A DNA stretch of 64,000 nucleotides, from NCBI RefSeq assembly GCF_963678975.1, contig NC_089277.1, positions 27,106,672 to 27,170,671 of the forward strand, given 5' to 3'. A program made the translations under genes and the position numbers. Shown here piece after piece: positions 49,852-60,963 of this stretch. Positions within the stretch are counted from its first letter, which is position 1; every line of letters begins with the position of its first letter. The notes under the pieces are model-generated. The model saw nothing but the letters and a program-made list of their open reading frames with translations, was not told the DNA's origin and made no database searches. This DNA comes from Dysidea avara. Lineage: Eukaryota > Porifera > Demospongiae > Dictyoceratida > Dysideidae.

Positions 49852-52720
49852 GGGGGTGTCTATTTTACGGACCGGACCGGACCGTCGGACCGGAAGTTTC
49901 TGCTTAGCAAGCTAGGTGTTTAGCAGGTCTATTTTACGGACCAGACCTGAAGAGTTATAATTAAGGCATGCGTGCACGTGGATCGATATTTCCATGATCG
50001 TGCGTGTTTTTTAAATCCCGTGTGCAAAGCTCTAAAGGCTGAAAGCTTGTGAGAGCTGATGTTTTCGCGGGTTTTCGGGCCTCATCAGAGCTAGTGGAGT
50101 TCGGTAGCTATCTCAGCATAATGTAGTGTGTCATTGTTTCGAAGTAGACAAGAGTGAAGATTTAGCCGCACACGAAGTCGTAAGACTGGTTAATTTAAAG
50201 CTTTAGTGCAGGCGAGTGTAAGTGATTCGGGGACAGAGATTGCAGATTATAGCCATGTAGATTTAAGATCAGATAGCTACTGGAAAGTCAGCTCAGCTGG
50301 TTTTCCCAGGGGTGAAAATCCCCAAAAGGTACAATCACATGCATACTGTACATTCTATTAAACTAATAATTAAGATTAATTAAGTAAGTGTGCAAGGCCA
50401 TGTGTGACTTCTCTGGGGAGGCATATTTTTTAAGCCTATAAGAGTGTAATCCACGAAAGTAAACTCCCACTGTAGTTATTTGTTGCTAGTTGTGTGTCAC
50501 TGAGCTGCTGAGCAGTCTGAGGAAGAAATTTTTCAGAAGGACAGTTAGTTATTGCTGCATGCCAGAGCCAAAACATTGTTGCAGTGTGTAACCAATGGCA
50601 GACTGATCCAGCATTGATTAGCACTTTTTCTTCTGATACAGATCAAGGAAAATTGGTCAGTCAAAAATAATAGCTATGGCCTTTTTTATAATACTTGCAA
50701 TTGTGTTTTACGTACGTAGCTATAGCATGCTAGCCTATAAAACACTGCTGTAATATTACACAGTAACCTATACTGCCGGTAACATTTTCATGTGACATTG
50801 ATTTGTATAATTCTACACAGAGGACTGGAAATCTGACCATGCGGCATTGCATACTGGTATATCAAAATGAAACAAAAGAATTTTCTGGCAGAGCTCAAGA
50901 TGGTTCACAATGTGCGTGTAACACCAGATGGAAAGGACATGTGTGCAAGTCTTTTAAATGTTTGACTTGTTAAATATTACCTAAGTCTGATTCATGCACA
51001 ATACCACAGTGTACATACATATAATATCATTAATATAAGCATCAACACGGTTTCAGGCCTTCTCATTCCTGTCAAAGTCAGCTACTGCTACTAACCGATG
51101 ACATTCTTAAAGCTATGGACGAAAAGAAACAAGTAGATCTGATCTTTTTAGATTTTTGCAAAGCCTTTGATAAAGTGCGGCTATTAAACAAACTAAAGCA
51201 CTATGGAATTACTGGTAACCTTGTTAAATGGATAGAGCAATGGCTGACTAAAAGAAACTAACAAGTAACTCTAGAAAATGTCAAGTAAACTACCTGTAAA
51301 GCCTGAAGTTCCACAAGGAACCGTATTGGGACCTCTCATGGTTTTGTTGTACATGAATGACATTGATGAAAATATTTCCTCAACTGTTCGGCTATGTGCT
51401 GATGATTGCGTTATGTATAGGATAATTGATTCCTTAGAAGATTCACTGTGCCTTCAAAGAGACCTCAGTACCATTCTTAACTGGACTAAAAAGTGGCAGA
51501 TGCAATTGAACATTGACAAATGTGTAGTATTAAGGTGTACAAGATCAACATCTCCCATTAATTATGACTATAATTTAAATGACGAAACTCTTCAAGTAAC
51601 AGAACAACATCGATACCTGGGACTTATTTTTCATGAAAGCATGCAATGGTCGCATCATATTCAAGCTATGTGCATTAAAGCAAACAGATCCTTACATTTT
51701 CTTCGGCGCAACTTAAGTAAATGTAGTAGTAATGTCAAGCAAAATGCCTACATTACCGTTATAAGGCCATTGTTATAGAGTATGCAGCTTGTGTCTGGGA
51801 CCCTTATCATGAATACTTAATATATGACATAGAAAAATCCAATGACGTGCTGCAAGATGGGTCCTTTCTGATTTTAGTTGGTACAGTAGTGTGACAGATA
51901 TGTTGAACTTCCTTGAATGGTCAACCCTACAAGAGAGAAGACACATTAATAGGTTAAGCCAATTTCACAAAATTGTTCATCAGCTTACTCCTTCTATACA
52001 GCTACCATCTTATTTCTTACCAACTCAGTATCCAACTAGACAGCTTCATCAACATCGATTTATCATCCCAGTCAGTTCCACTGTATCATATCAGAAAAGT
52101 TTCTTTCCGAATACTTTAAGAGAATGGAACACTTTACCTAACAACTTTATTGAAGAGCAATCCACAGAAATTTTTACCAACCACCTTGTCATCACACAAT
52201 AAATAATTTTATGTATGCATGTATGTGTTAAATGTTTTCTTTTGTTTGTAATTACCTGGGTCAATTATCAGCTATGCTGTCTCGACCCAGTATATAATCA
52301 TAATCATAATCATAATCAGCAAAACGTTTGCTGCTGCCAGGTAGCTAAGGGCATTAGCTAGCAAGATTGCTAAGATAACCGTCGTCTCTGATATGAACGA
52401 GCAAGCTTCACCCGTGAACAGTTGCTATCGAGGTTGCTATTTACTGTAAGCTATAGTTACTGTAGTTAAAATGGCTTTTGCAGGACTATACAGGTAGCTA
52501 GCTATAGATACGTACACCCAGCACGAGAGTGACCAGACCAATGCAAAGCTACAATCATCCGGGCACGACAGAGCTGGCAAAATGCTCGTGGGCTGGCACA
52601 CAGACTATTTCTAGTCTAGATCTGGTCCGTAAAATAGACTTGAACGTATTAAACACTTGGCTTGCTAAACAGGAACTTCCGGTCCGACGGTCCGGTCCGG
52701 TCCGTAAAATAGACACTCCC
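49852..52720. mobile_element. 2.9-kb TIR transposon with GGACCGG-rich ends
   Basis: The ends are about 98 bp long and inverted: GTGTCTATTTTACGGACCGG, ACCGTCGGACCGGAAGTT, TTAGCAAGC, then a second TCTATTTTACGGACCAGA. The left end is 49852-49949 and the right end 52622-52720. No transposase was recognised. The interior holds a dead LINE (51040-52318) and two short open stretches after possible splice acceptors (50542-50670, 50821-50973) that may be captured exons. Confidence 0.8.
51040..52318 (+). pseudogene. LINE reverse transcriptase remnant inside the TIR transposon
   Basis: Frames in order: HQHGFRPSHSCQSQLL, FLDFCKAFDKV, a stop after LTKRN, then an open frame 51278-51775 with VPQGTVLGP, LCADDCVMYR (C for Y in the active-site YADD) and QHRYLGLIF. 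After a shift near 51775 come LEWSTLQERRHINRL, REWNTLPNNF and a stop at 52202. A short UTR ends in ATAATC repeats (52299-52318). It is 5'-truncated with at least one stop and two shifts, so it is inactive. CR1/L2- or jockey-like. Confidence 0.88.
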
Positions 52721-52894
52721 AATAATTAATTGCCACGCCTACCAGATAAACCGCTAAGGGGAATGCTTTGAAAATCGCTGTATAGAAGGAGTAATCATCT
52801 TAGAAAGGCTCTTCAATGTTGTAGAAGAATCAGATTTAAAGCCACGGAGTTATAACACGAAATCCAACTTGGTGCAGCAAGTGCGAGATCGAGA

Positions 52895-55800
52895 TACTCT
52901 AACAGAGCAGTCATCCTAATAGAGCAGTCATCCTAATAGAGCAGTCACCCTGAAGAGAATTCAAGAGATCAGTTAGAAACAACCTGTATAGAGATCAGCT
53001 AGAAACAAGTCACCCTGTAGAGAGATCAGCTACAAACAATTCAACCTGTAGAGAGATCAGCTAGAAAAATTTACCTTATAGGGAGTTCATGCAACTATAG
53101 AAAGGGATAGTTCAGCTAGAAGAAATCACCTTGTAGAGTTCAGCTACAAAGAAACTACCATGTAGAGAGTTCAACTACAAATAAAAACGCCCTGTGGAGA
53201 GATCAATAGAAGAAGTTACCTTGTAGAGAGTTAGCTACAAAGAAACCATCATGTAGAGAGTTTAGCTTCAAACAAATCTCCCTGTAGAGAGATCAGCTAG
53301 AAGAAGTTACCTTGTGGAGAGTTCAGCTTCAAAGAAACCATCATGTAGAGAGTTCAGCTGCAAACAAATCACCTGTAGAGAGTTCAGTTACAAACAAATC
53401 TCCCTGTAGAAAGATCAGCTAGAAGAAGTCACCTTGTAGAGAGTTCAGTTACAAAGAAACTATCATGTAGAGAGTTCAGCTGCAAACAAATCACCTGTAG
53501 AGAGTTCAGCTACAAACAAATCTCCTGTAGAGAGATCAGCCAGAAGAAATTTCTTTGTAGAGAGTTCAGCTACAAACAAATCACCCTGTAGAGAGATCAG
53601 CTAGAAGAAGTCACCTTGCAGAGAGTTCAGTTACAAAGAAACCATCATGTAGAAAGTTCAGCTACAAACTAGTGACCTTGTAGACATCAGCTAAAAGAAG
53701 TTACCTTATAGAGAGTTCAGCTACAGAGAAACTATCATGTAGAGAGTTCATCTGCAAACAAATCACATGTAGAGAGTTCAGCTACAAGCAAATCTCCCTG
53801 AAGAGAGATCAGCTAGATGAAGTTTCCTTGTAGAGAGTTCAGCTACAAACAAATCACCCTGTAGAAAGATCAGCTAGAAGGAGTCACCTTGTAGAGAGTT
53901 CAGTTACAAAGAAACCATCATGTAGAGAATTCAGCTACAAACTAGTGACCTTGTAGAGACATCAGCTAAAAGAAGTTACCTTATAGAGAGTTCAGCTACA
54001 GAGAAACTATCATGTAGACAGTTCAGCTGCAAACAAATCTCCCTGTAGAGAGATCAGCTAGACGAAGTTTCCTTGTAGAGAGTTCAGCTACAAACAAATC
54101 ACCCTGTAGAAAGATCAGCTAGAAGAAATTACCTTGTAGAGAGTTCAGCTGCAAACAAAACACCTGTAGAGAGTTCAGCTACAAACAAATCTCCCTGTAG
54201 AGAGATCAGCTAGAAGAAGTTTCCTTTTAGAGAGTTCAGCTACAAACAAATCACCCTGTAGAAAGATCAGCTAGAAGAAGTTACCTTGTGGAGAGTTCAG
54301 CTACAAAGAAACCATATTGTAGAGAGTTCAGCTGCAAACAAATCTCCCTGTAGAGAGATCAGCTAACCTTGTAGAGAGTTCAGCTACAAAGAAACCATCA
54401 TGTAGAGAGTTCAGCTGCAAACAAATCACCTGTAGAGAGTTCAGCTACAAACAAATCTCCCTGTAGAGAGATCAGTTAGAAGAAGTTTCCTTGTAGAGAG
54501 TTCAGCTACAAACAAATCACCCTGTAGAAAGATCAGCCAGAAGGAGTCAGCTTGTAGAGAGTTAAGTTACACAGAAACCATCATGTAGAGAGTTCAGCTA
54601 CAAACTAGTGACCTTGTAGAGACATCAGTTAAAAGAAATTACCTTGTACAAAGTTCAGCTACAAAGAAACCATCATGTAGAGAGTTCAGCTGCAAACAAA
54701 TCTCCCTGTAGAGAGATCAGCTAGAAGAAGTTTCCTTTTAGAGAGTTCAGCTACAAACAAATCACCCTGTAGAAAGATCAGCTAGAAGAAGTTACCTTGT
54801 GGAGAGTTCAGCTACAAAGAAACCATATTGTAGAGAGTTCAGCTGCAAACAAATCTCCCTGTAGAGAGATCAGCTAACCTTGTAGAGAGTTCAGCTACAA
54901 AGAAACCATCATGTAGAGAGTTCAGCTGCAAACAAATCACCTGTAGAGAGTTCAGCTACAAACAAATCTCCCTGTAGAGAGATCAGTTAGAAGAAGTTTC
55001 CTTGTAGAGAGTTCAGCTACAAACAAATCACCCTGTAGAAAGATCAGCCAGAAGGAGTCAGCTTGTAGAGAGTTAAGTTACACAGAAACCATCATGTAGA
55101 GAGTTCAGCTACAAACTAGTGACCTTGTAGAGACATCAGTTAAAAGAAATTACCTTGTACAAAGTTCAGCTACAAAGAAACCATCATGTAGAGAGTTCAG
55201 CTGCAAACAAATCACCTGTAGAGAGTTCAGCTACAAACAAATCTCCATGTAGAGAGATCAGCTAGAAGAAGTTACCTTGTGGAGAGTTCAGCTTCAAAGA
55301 AACCATCATGTAGAGAGTTTAGCTGCAAACAAATCACTTGTAGAGAGTTCAGTTACAAACAAATCTCCGTGTAGAGAGATCAGCTAGAAGAAGTTTCCTT
55401 GTAGAGAGTTCAGCTACAAACAAATCACCCTCTAGAAAGATCAGCTAGAAGAAGTCACCTTGTAGAGAGCTCAGTTACAAAGAAACCACCATATAGAGAG
55501 TTCAGCTACAAACTAGTGACCTTGTAGAGACATCAGTTACCTTGTAGAGAGTTCTGCTACAAAGAAACCATCATGTAGAGAGTTCAGCTGCAAACAAATC
55601 ACCTGTAGAGAGTTCAGCTACAAACAAATCTCTCTGTAGAGAGCTCAGCTAGAAGAAGTTTCCTTGTAGAGGGTTCAGCTACAAACAAATCACCCTGTAG
55701 AAAGATCAGCTAGAAGAAGTTTCCTTGTAGAGGGTTCAGCTACAAACAAATCACCCTGTAGAAAGATCAGCTAGAAGAAGTTACCTTGTGGAGAGTTCAG

Positions 55801-56350
55801 TTACAAAGAAACCATCATGTAGAGAGTCCAGCTGCAAACAAATCACCTGTAGAGAGTTCAGCTGCAAACAAATCACCTGTAGAGAGTTCAGCTACAAACA
55901 AATCTCCCTGTAGAGAGATCAGCTAGAAGAAGTTTCCTTGTAGAGGGTTCAGCTACAAACAAATCTCCCTGTAGAGAGATCAGCTAGAAGAAATTACCTT
56001 GTAGAGAGTTCAGTTACAAAGAAACCACCATGTAGAGAGTTCAGCTTCAAAGAAATCACCCTGTAGAAAATTCAGCCACAAACAAATTGCCATGTAGAAA
56101 GATCAGTTAGAAGAAGTTACCTTGTAGAGAGTTCAGCTACAAAGAAACCATTCTGTAAAGAGCTCAGCTGCAAACAAATCACCTGCACAGAATTCATCTA
56201 CAAACAAATCACCCTGTAGAGAGATCAGCTAGAAGAAGTTACAGTACCTTGTAGATTGTTCAGCTACTAACAATTCACCCTGTAGAGAGGGCAGCAAGAA
56301 GAAGTCACCTTGTAGAGTGTTCAGTTACAAAGAAACCACCATGGAGAGTT
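52895..56350 (+). repeat. Satellite array 2, 30-31-bp units
   Basis: Same unit types and orientation as array 1, about 3.4 kb. The left edge is three tandem copies of the dispersed motif core (52895-52947: CTAACAGAGCAGTCAT, CCTAATAGAGCAGTCA twice), which run directly into satellite units. A 511-bp block is duplicated at about 54200-54710 and 54711-55221. Confidence 0.95.
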
Positions 56351-56480
56351 CTGTAATAAATATATGAATTATATATATAATTTGTACATTTACTGATAAA
56401 ATCAGAAATATTTACGGTACATCTGCTTCATCTTTTCTTCTTCCTGTGGTAAAGAAAAAAAAGACAGGTTAAAAAAGTCC

Positions 56481-56503
56481 CAAAGCCGGCCATAGGCCGG
56501 CTT
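56481..56503. repeat. Short perfect hairpin beside fold-back 2
   Basis: AAAGCCGGCC, a 3-base loop, GGCCGGCTTT. The equivalent beside fold-back 1 is slightly mutated. Confidence 0.8.
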
Positions 56504-56532
56504 TGTGGTATACAAATACAAAAAGAAATGAA

Positions 56533-56866
56533 ATCTAATCCAAAACAGCCAAGCTGTAAAAAAACAGTGCGGCCCTCAAAATGGCTATGGTGAAAAAAGA
56601 TGTGAAATCCAAGGTGGCGGCCAAGAAATGGCTGTGATGGTAGGTTAATGGTAAAAATTTTAATAACGGGCGGGCAATTTAGGTAAATTTTTTGCAAAGA
56701 CCAAGCAGCACAAAAATTCACCTGAATTGTCGTAATTAAAATTTTTACCATTAATCTACTATCACAGCCATTTTTTGGCCGCCACCTTGGATTTCACATC
56801 TTTTTTCACCATAGCCATTTTGAGGGCCACACTGTTTTTTTACAGCTTGGCTGTTTTGGATTAGAT
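56533..56866. mobile_element. Fold-back element, second copy
   Basis: 334 bp, same ends and arms as 48897-49219, with GGGCGGGCAATTTAGG near the centre of the left arm breaking the symmetry. It follows satellite array 2 by the same tail (TTTGTACATTTACTGATAAA). Confidence 0.9.
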
Positions 56867-56882
56867 ATATTTATTCCGGACC

Positions 56883-57333
56883 TAATGGCACTCCCATCCT
56901 CCCCGATCTCTAACTATAAACCTAATTTAACTTATAAAAGACAAAAAGCAGCTAAAAATGACCTACAGAGCCTACACAATACAATGTTGACTAAGACTGG
57001 CCGATATTGATACTTTTCGATGCGATATTGTAGTTCTAGTTTTGTTACATAATCAAGTTTTAAACAACTCATATGTCTTTAGATAGTTCAAGGCTGTGGG
57101 ACTTATCACACCAAGTATCAGCTTTCTTGGCTCCTTTGTCTGGTGGTAGCCGCCCTGCAAAGTCATTTCCAATTAAGATTCACGGACACCCACCATATAC
57201 AAATCAGACTTACATCCAATCAACAGCTTTATATCTTCAATCAGTTTCAGTATCACATGTGAATTACAATTCACTGTGTTACTGTTATGCACTTGCTGGA
57301 CAAATTATTAGAATCCAAGGTACTGACTCATGA
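56883..57333 (+). other. Possible unknown coding exon(s)
   Basis: Two open stretches have protein-like composition. The first (from about 56871 to a stop near 57010) reads LMALPSSPISNYKPNLTYKR and continues with QKAAKNDLQ. The second (57073-57333) starts MSLDSSRLWDLSHQVSAFLA and includes GGSRPAKSFPIKIHGHPPY. They are in different frames with a GATATT-rich gap between. No family is recognised. A decayed gene or retrogene is as likely as live exons. Confidence 0.25.
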
Positions 57334-57530
57334 TCTCAATCACTGTTACTGGTTCATTACAAATGCCCTAATTTAGTCACAGTTTAGTTGTCAAATGTGA
57401 CACTTGGTGACATAATGTACAACAGTAAGGCTGATGTCATTCTACACAATTTCTTATTTTCAATGCAATTACATACAACATACATACACAGTTATAGTCA
57501 ATGATTTGTGTTTCTTTCTATAAGTTAGTT

Positions 57531-57948
57531 TCACATTCTCCGATAAACTCCAAGATGAGCGTTGCACTTTGAGCAATAATGGGACACATCTTTACAAAAT
57601 GGCATTAAAAGTGGCCACAAACAAGGACAAAACCTAAATGAAATATATATATATATAAATAACAGTTTGATTTTGAAGATATACATACATAGTACACTAA
57701 TTACTTGATTATATAAGTAAAATACTTTAGTGCATTACAAAATATGTAACTTACAGTGGAGTGAGCCATGGAAATGCAAAAAACAGCAGTAAAACCATTA
57801 TCCATGTAAATGGACCAATTTTGGCTGCAGTCTTAGTTTGCATCTTTTCATGACATTCTGGGCACTCAATTTTAAGCGGATACTCACCAAAGGTAAAGAC
57901 CATTTTCTCTGATGTTTGTTTATTTGTGGTGATGACACTAGATGGCGA
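57531..57948 (-). CDS. LITAF gene 2: LITAF-domain membrane protein, two visible exons
   Basis: Exon 57755-57948 and exon 57531-57633 on the minus strand are joined across a 121-base intron (GTAAGT...CATTTAG). The protein part runs SPSSVITTNKQ, then GEYPLKIECPECHEKM with the first CPxC pair, a hydrophobic segment (FTWIMVLLLFFAFPWL...CPCLWPLLMPF), then SHYCSKC with the second pair, and ends HLGVYRRM. This is a full LITAF domain. Both intron positions and phases match LITAF gene 1, including the phase-0 acceptor before SPSSVIT. An ATG at 57976 upstream of the acceptor is in intron sequence and is not favoured. The N-terminal exon with the start codon was not found. It lies about 3.3 kb from the stop of NLR gene 2, on the same strand and downstream of it, mirroring the left-hand gene pair. 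Confidence 0.87.
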
Positions 57949-58022
57949 CTGATAAGAGCAAAATATCATTATTAACACATAGTTAATAGTTATTCACAAG
58001 ACATTACATTCATGATCACATA

Positions 58023-58462
58023 CGGGGCTGCCCACGGGGGGAGGGGCAACTGGGACATTTTGCCCCAGGCCTCTGCCTGAAAGACCACCCCTCCCCCATC
58101 AAGGGCCTCTTAAATACTGTTTAAAAGATCAATATGCTCAAATAAAGCAGTCAGGATCTAGATTCTCTAATAGAGCAGTCACAGTATTCTTCAGTGTAGC
58201 AAGCTTATAAATAAGGCCATACTTATTTGACCTTATGTTGCATGGGCCCGACCGACTGCAATTTTCTTCAAATGAAATAATTTTGAAAATCACGTATGCG
58301 GATCACGTGTACTTGTCATTGTCAACACATAATGACTTTTTTTTTTGGTCTTCAACTTACAGTTAAGCTGAAGTTATGATTCAGAGTTGAATCCTCCTTG
58401 CCCCTGGGGTCCCTCTTTAACCCTTTACCCCCTGGGACCCCTAATTTCTCTCGGCGGCCCTG
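58023..58462. mobile_element. hAT-like element with near-perfect 8-bp target duplication
   Basis: The left end is CGGGGCTGCCCACGG and the inverted right end CAGGGCCGCCGAGAG. The flanks ATCACATA and ATCAGATA differ at one base. The interior has the motif cassette (58162-58182, then AAGCTTATAAATAAGG) and a TTCAACTTACAGTTAAGCTG block, inverted relative to a block near 28830-28860. Confidence 0.65.
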
Positions 58463-58540
58463 ATCAGATATGTAACTAGGGATGAGCCTATTGTTCCCTT
58501 TTCCCACCCATTTTCCTCTCAGCAATTTTTTTTCTGATCT

Positions 58541-58763
58541 ATAGTGTAACTTCAGTTATCCAGACCCCACTTATCTGGATTCTCAGTCACACAAACTACT
58601 GCTCTATTTGTGTAGTGACTGTTCTATTAGGATAGTTGATAATACTGGAAATTTTAAAAGGTTCCTTATGTTGTAGTTTACACACAGTTCAGAGATATGG
58701 ACTTTTCAGACTTATGGACCACTCCTGGTGCCAAGGGGTTCAGATAACTGAGGTTCCACTGTA
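58541..58763. mobile_element. Pogo/Tigger-like MITE
   Basis: AGTGTAACTTCAGTTATCCA at the left and GATAACTGAGGTTCCACT at the right. Like the copy at 27662 it contains a partial dispersed motif (58616-58634). Confidence 0.6.
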
Positions 58764-59165
58764 TTATACTCACATTGCAGGGCATTAATAAATGTTCATT
58801 GCAGCATCTTGATCAAGCTCAGAAATATGTGCCTGTTCTATTAGAATATTGGCTTCAGAAATAGGATATCGTATCAGCAAAGAATGACTTATTGATATAT
58901 GTGGGTCATTACAAAATTGTCATTGCAGCCATGATATTTCTTGACTGCCATCTTTGATATAACATCTTTTTCATACTAAGCATTATTAGAGGTACCCACT
59001 CTTTAACAGATAATTATCATGTATCCATTTATTATGCTTCAGTGATTTCATTGTTAATGTTGAATGCTTTATGGCTGCTTAATTAGAGTTTTCAATGAAA
59101 TTTCTGTGTATGCACAATTTGCTCCACATAAACAAAATAATATGTATGCACGTATCTATAGGCAT

Positions 59166-60268
59166 CAGTGGCGTAACTAAACCCGGACCAAATGGGCCTA
59201 GGCCCGGGTGTCAGCAAATTATTAGATTGAAAACAGACATTTTGTATACCGCGACGCCAAGATAGGCTCGGCCAACCGTCACGGACCGTGGGCGATTTAT
59301 CAAAACAGCGAAGAAGATTTACTGGTCTTAGGTCTACACCCAAGAGTATCTCTTAGTGAACAATAGTGGACCATTGGTCGCTTTGATCGAGGCACAAACT
59401 ACCACGCCCCTTAAATTAAATTTCACATGCATAAATAAGGCAACTGTGGCATTTAGCTAGACCATGTAAACAATTTTGAGCACGTGTCCTAGCATATGGT
59501 AACAGTCGTGCTAAATGGCCAGCTTCCTCAATGCTATTCTCTTCAACACTTCCACTCACTCCATTTAGCGACGTGTGATGTAATATATAGTTAGCAAAAG
59601 GATCGTCCATGCTTGAGATAACAAGTAACGAAAATATTAGTTACTCACGGCTAATTATTGTTCTATTTTTAGACTAGCTTACTCAAGTGATATTGCGTTT
59701 AAACAAAAGCGGTTGACCTTCTGCAATTGAGGTTTGAGATAACAGTCATGGTAAACTGCTCTATGAGGCTATGAATTGTTGAGAGAGTTGGTCTGCTATA
59801 TATTAAAGTAGAGGGGATTACTTGGAAATAGAGATAAGGAGTCAAACTGGAATCTGGAGTGGTGATTCATTAAATTCAGTGTACGAAATCAGTGTTACCA
59901 GGAGTGTTAAGCTATAACGCATTATAATATGTAATTCTATACTACCAGTGATGTATAGCTCTACTTGATCATGGACGAATATGTTGGAGTACAGTTGAGA
60001 CACGTGATAGTGGAATGAGACTCGATCTGCGGTGGTTATAATATACTTGCATAGATAGTAATTTATAATAAAGTAGCTACTTTGATATGATATAAGTTAG
60101 TTAATACTACACCGTATTTTGGCTAGCCCATCATTGGGTCATTAGCCTTTTTGTACGATCATGACATTAAGTGTTCTGTTGGGGGTGTGTCACCCCATCG
60201 CCTTCCGATTAGCTACGCCACTGATTGCACTAGGCCCTGGTGTCAGTCTGGTTCTAGTTACGCCACTG
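59166..60268. mobile_element. hAT non-autonomous element with perfect 8-bp target duplication
   Basis: The ends CAGTGGCGTAACTA and TAGTTACGCCACTG are perfect inverted copies. ATAGGCAT flanks both sides (59158-59165 and 60269-60276). The 8-bp duplication and CAG...CTG ends are diagnostic of hAT. A second end (GCTACGCCACTG, to about 60221) sits inside the right end. The interior has only short open frames, e.g. a 64-codon minus-strand frame at 59416-59610. Confidence 0.9.
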
Positions 60269-60963
60269 ATAGGCATACAAAGTCGCCTGATTCAGTCTTA
60301 GCTTCAAACAAAAGAGTTCATAGTGTTACTGCTGTGAGAAGTTCTTGCAGGTGAATGCAAACCATTACCCTACCCCAAAAATAAACTGGTAAAGGCAAGT
60401 CTTGGATATGGCATAAGCTACAAAAGCAAATGTCAAATATCTCAGATGTACTTTTACTACAATACAGTCCACCAATTATGCCTTTGCTTTACTTATTGTG
60501 TTTATGCTGCAGTGCTAAAAATTGTTACCTCACTATGTATGCCTCAGTTCTCATGTTTGCTAATAAACGTGCACTTTATTGGTAATAATAAGTGGCTGAA
60601 GCACAAACTATATATTCGTGCTTGTCAAAATTCTTTTCACAGAAAAAATCAACATACTATATTAGACTAGTCAGCTACATGATCGTTCTATTAGAGTTAC
60701 CGACATACTAGAATTAATTTTTCTGCGCTACGTATTACAAGGAAGGATTTATAGTATGGCATGAGTATTCTGCCTATTATGTAGTGCTATAAGTCAGTGC
60801 TTTTAGGCACCCATTATGCTCATACGTTATGCAGCATAATTAACAGGCCCTTAGTCATTTATCAATCCCACACCTTTTTAAAATTCTTTAACTGCTGTGG
60901 TCTGGATACATATCAGTGACATTATAAACACTGTATGCAGCAAGCAACAGAAAATACTGTAAA

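Noticed and set aside
59416..59610. 64-codon minus-strand frame as a hAT transposase piece or LITAF first exon
   Set aside because: It lies within the hAT non-autonomous element, has no transposase motif and lacks the proline-rich character of LITAF N-termini.
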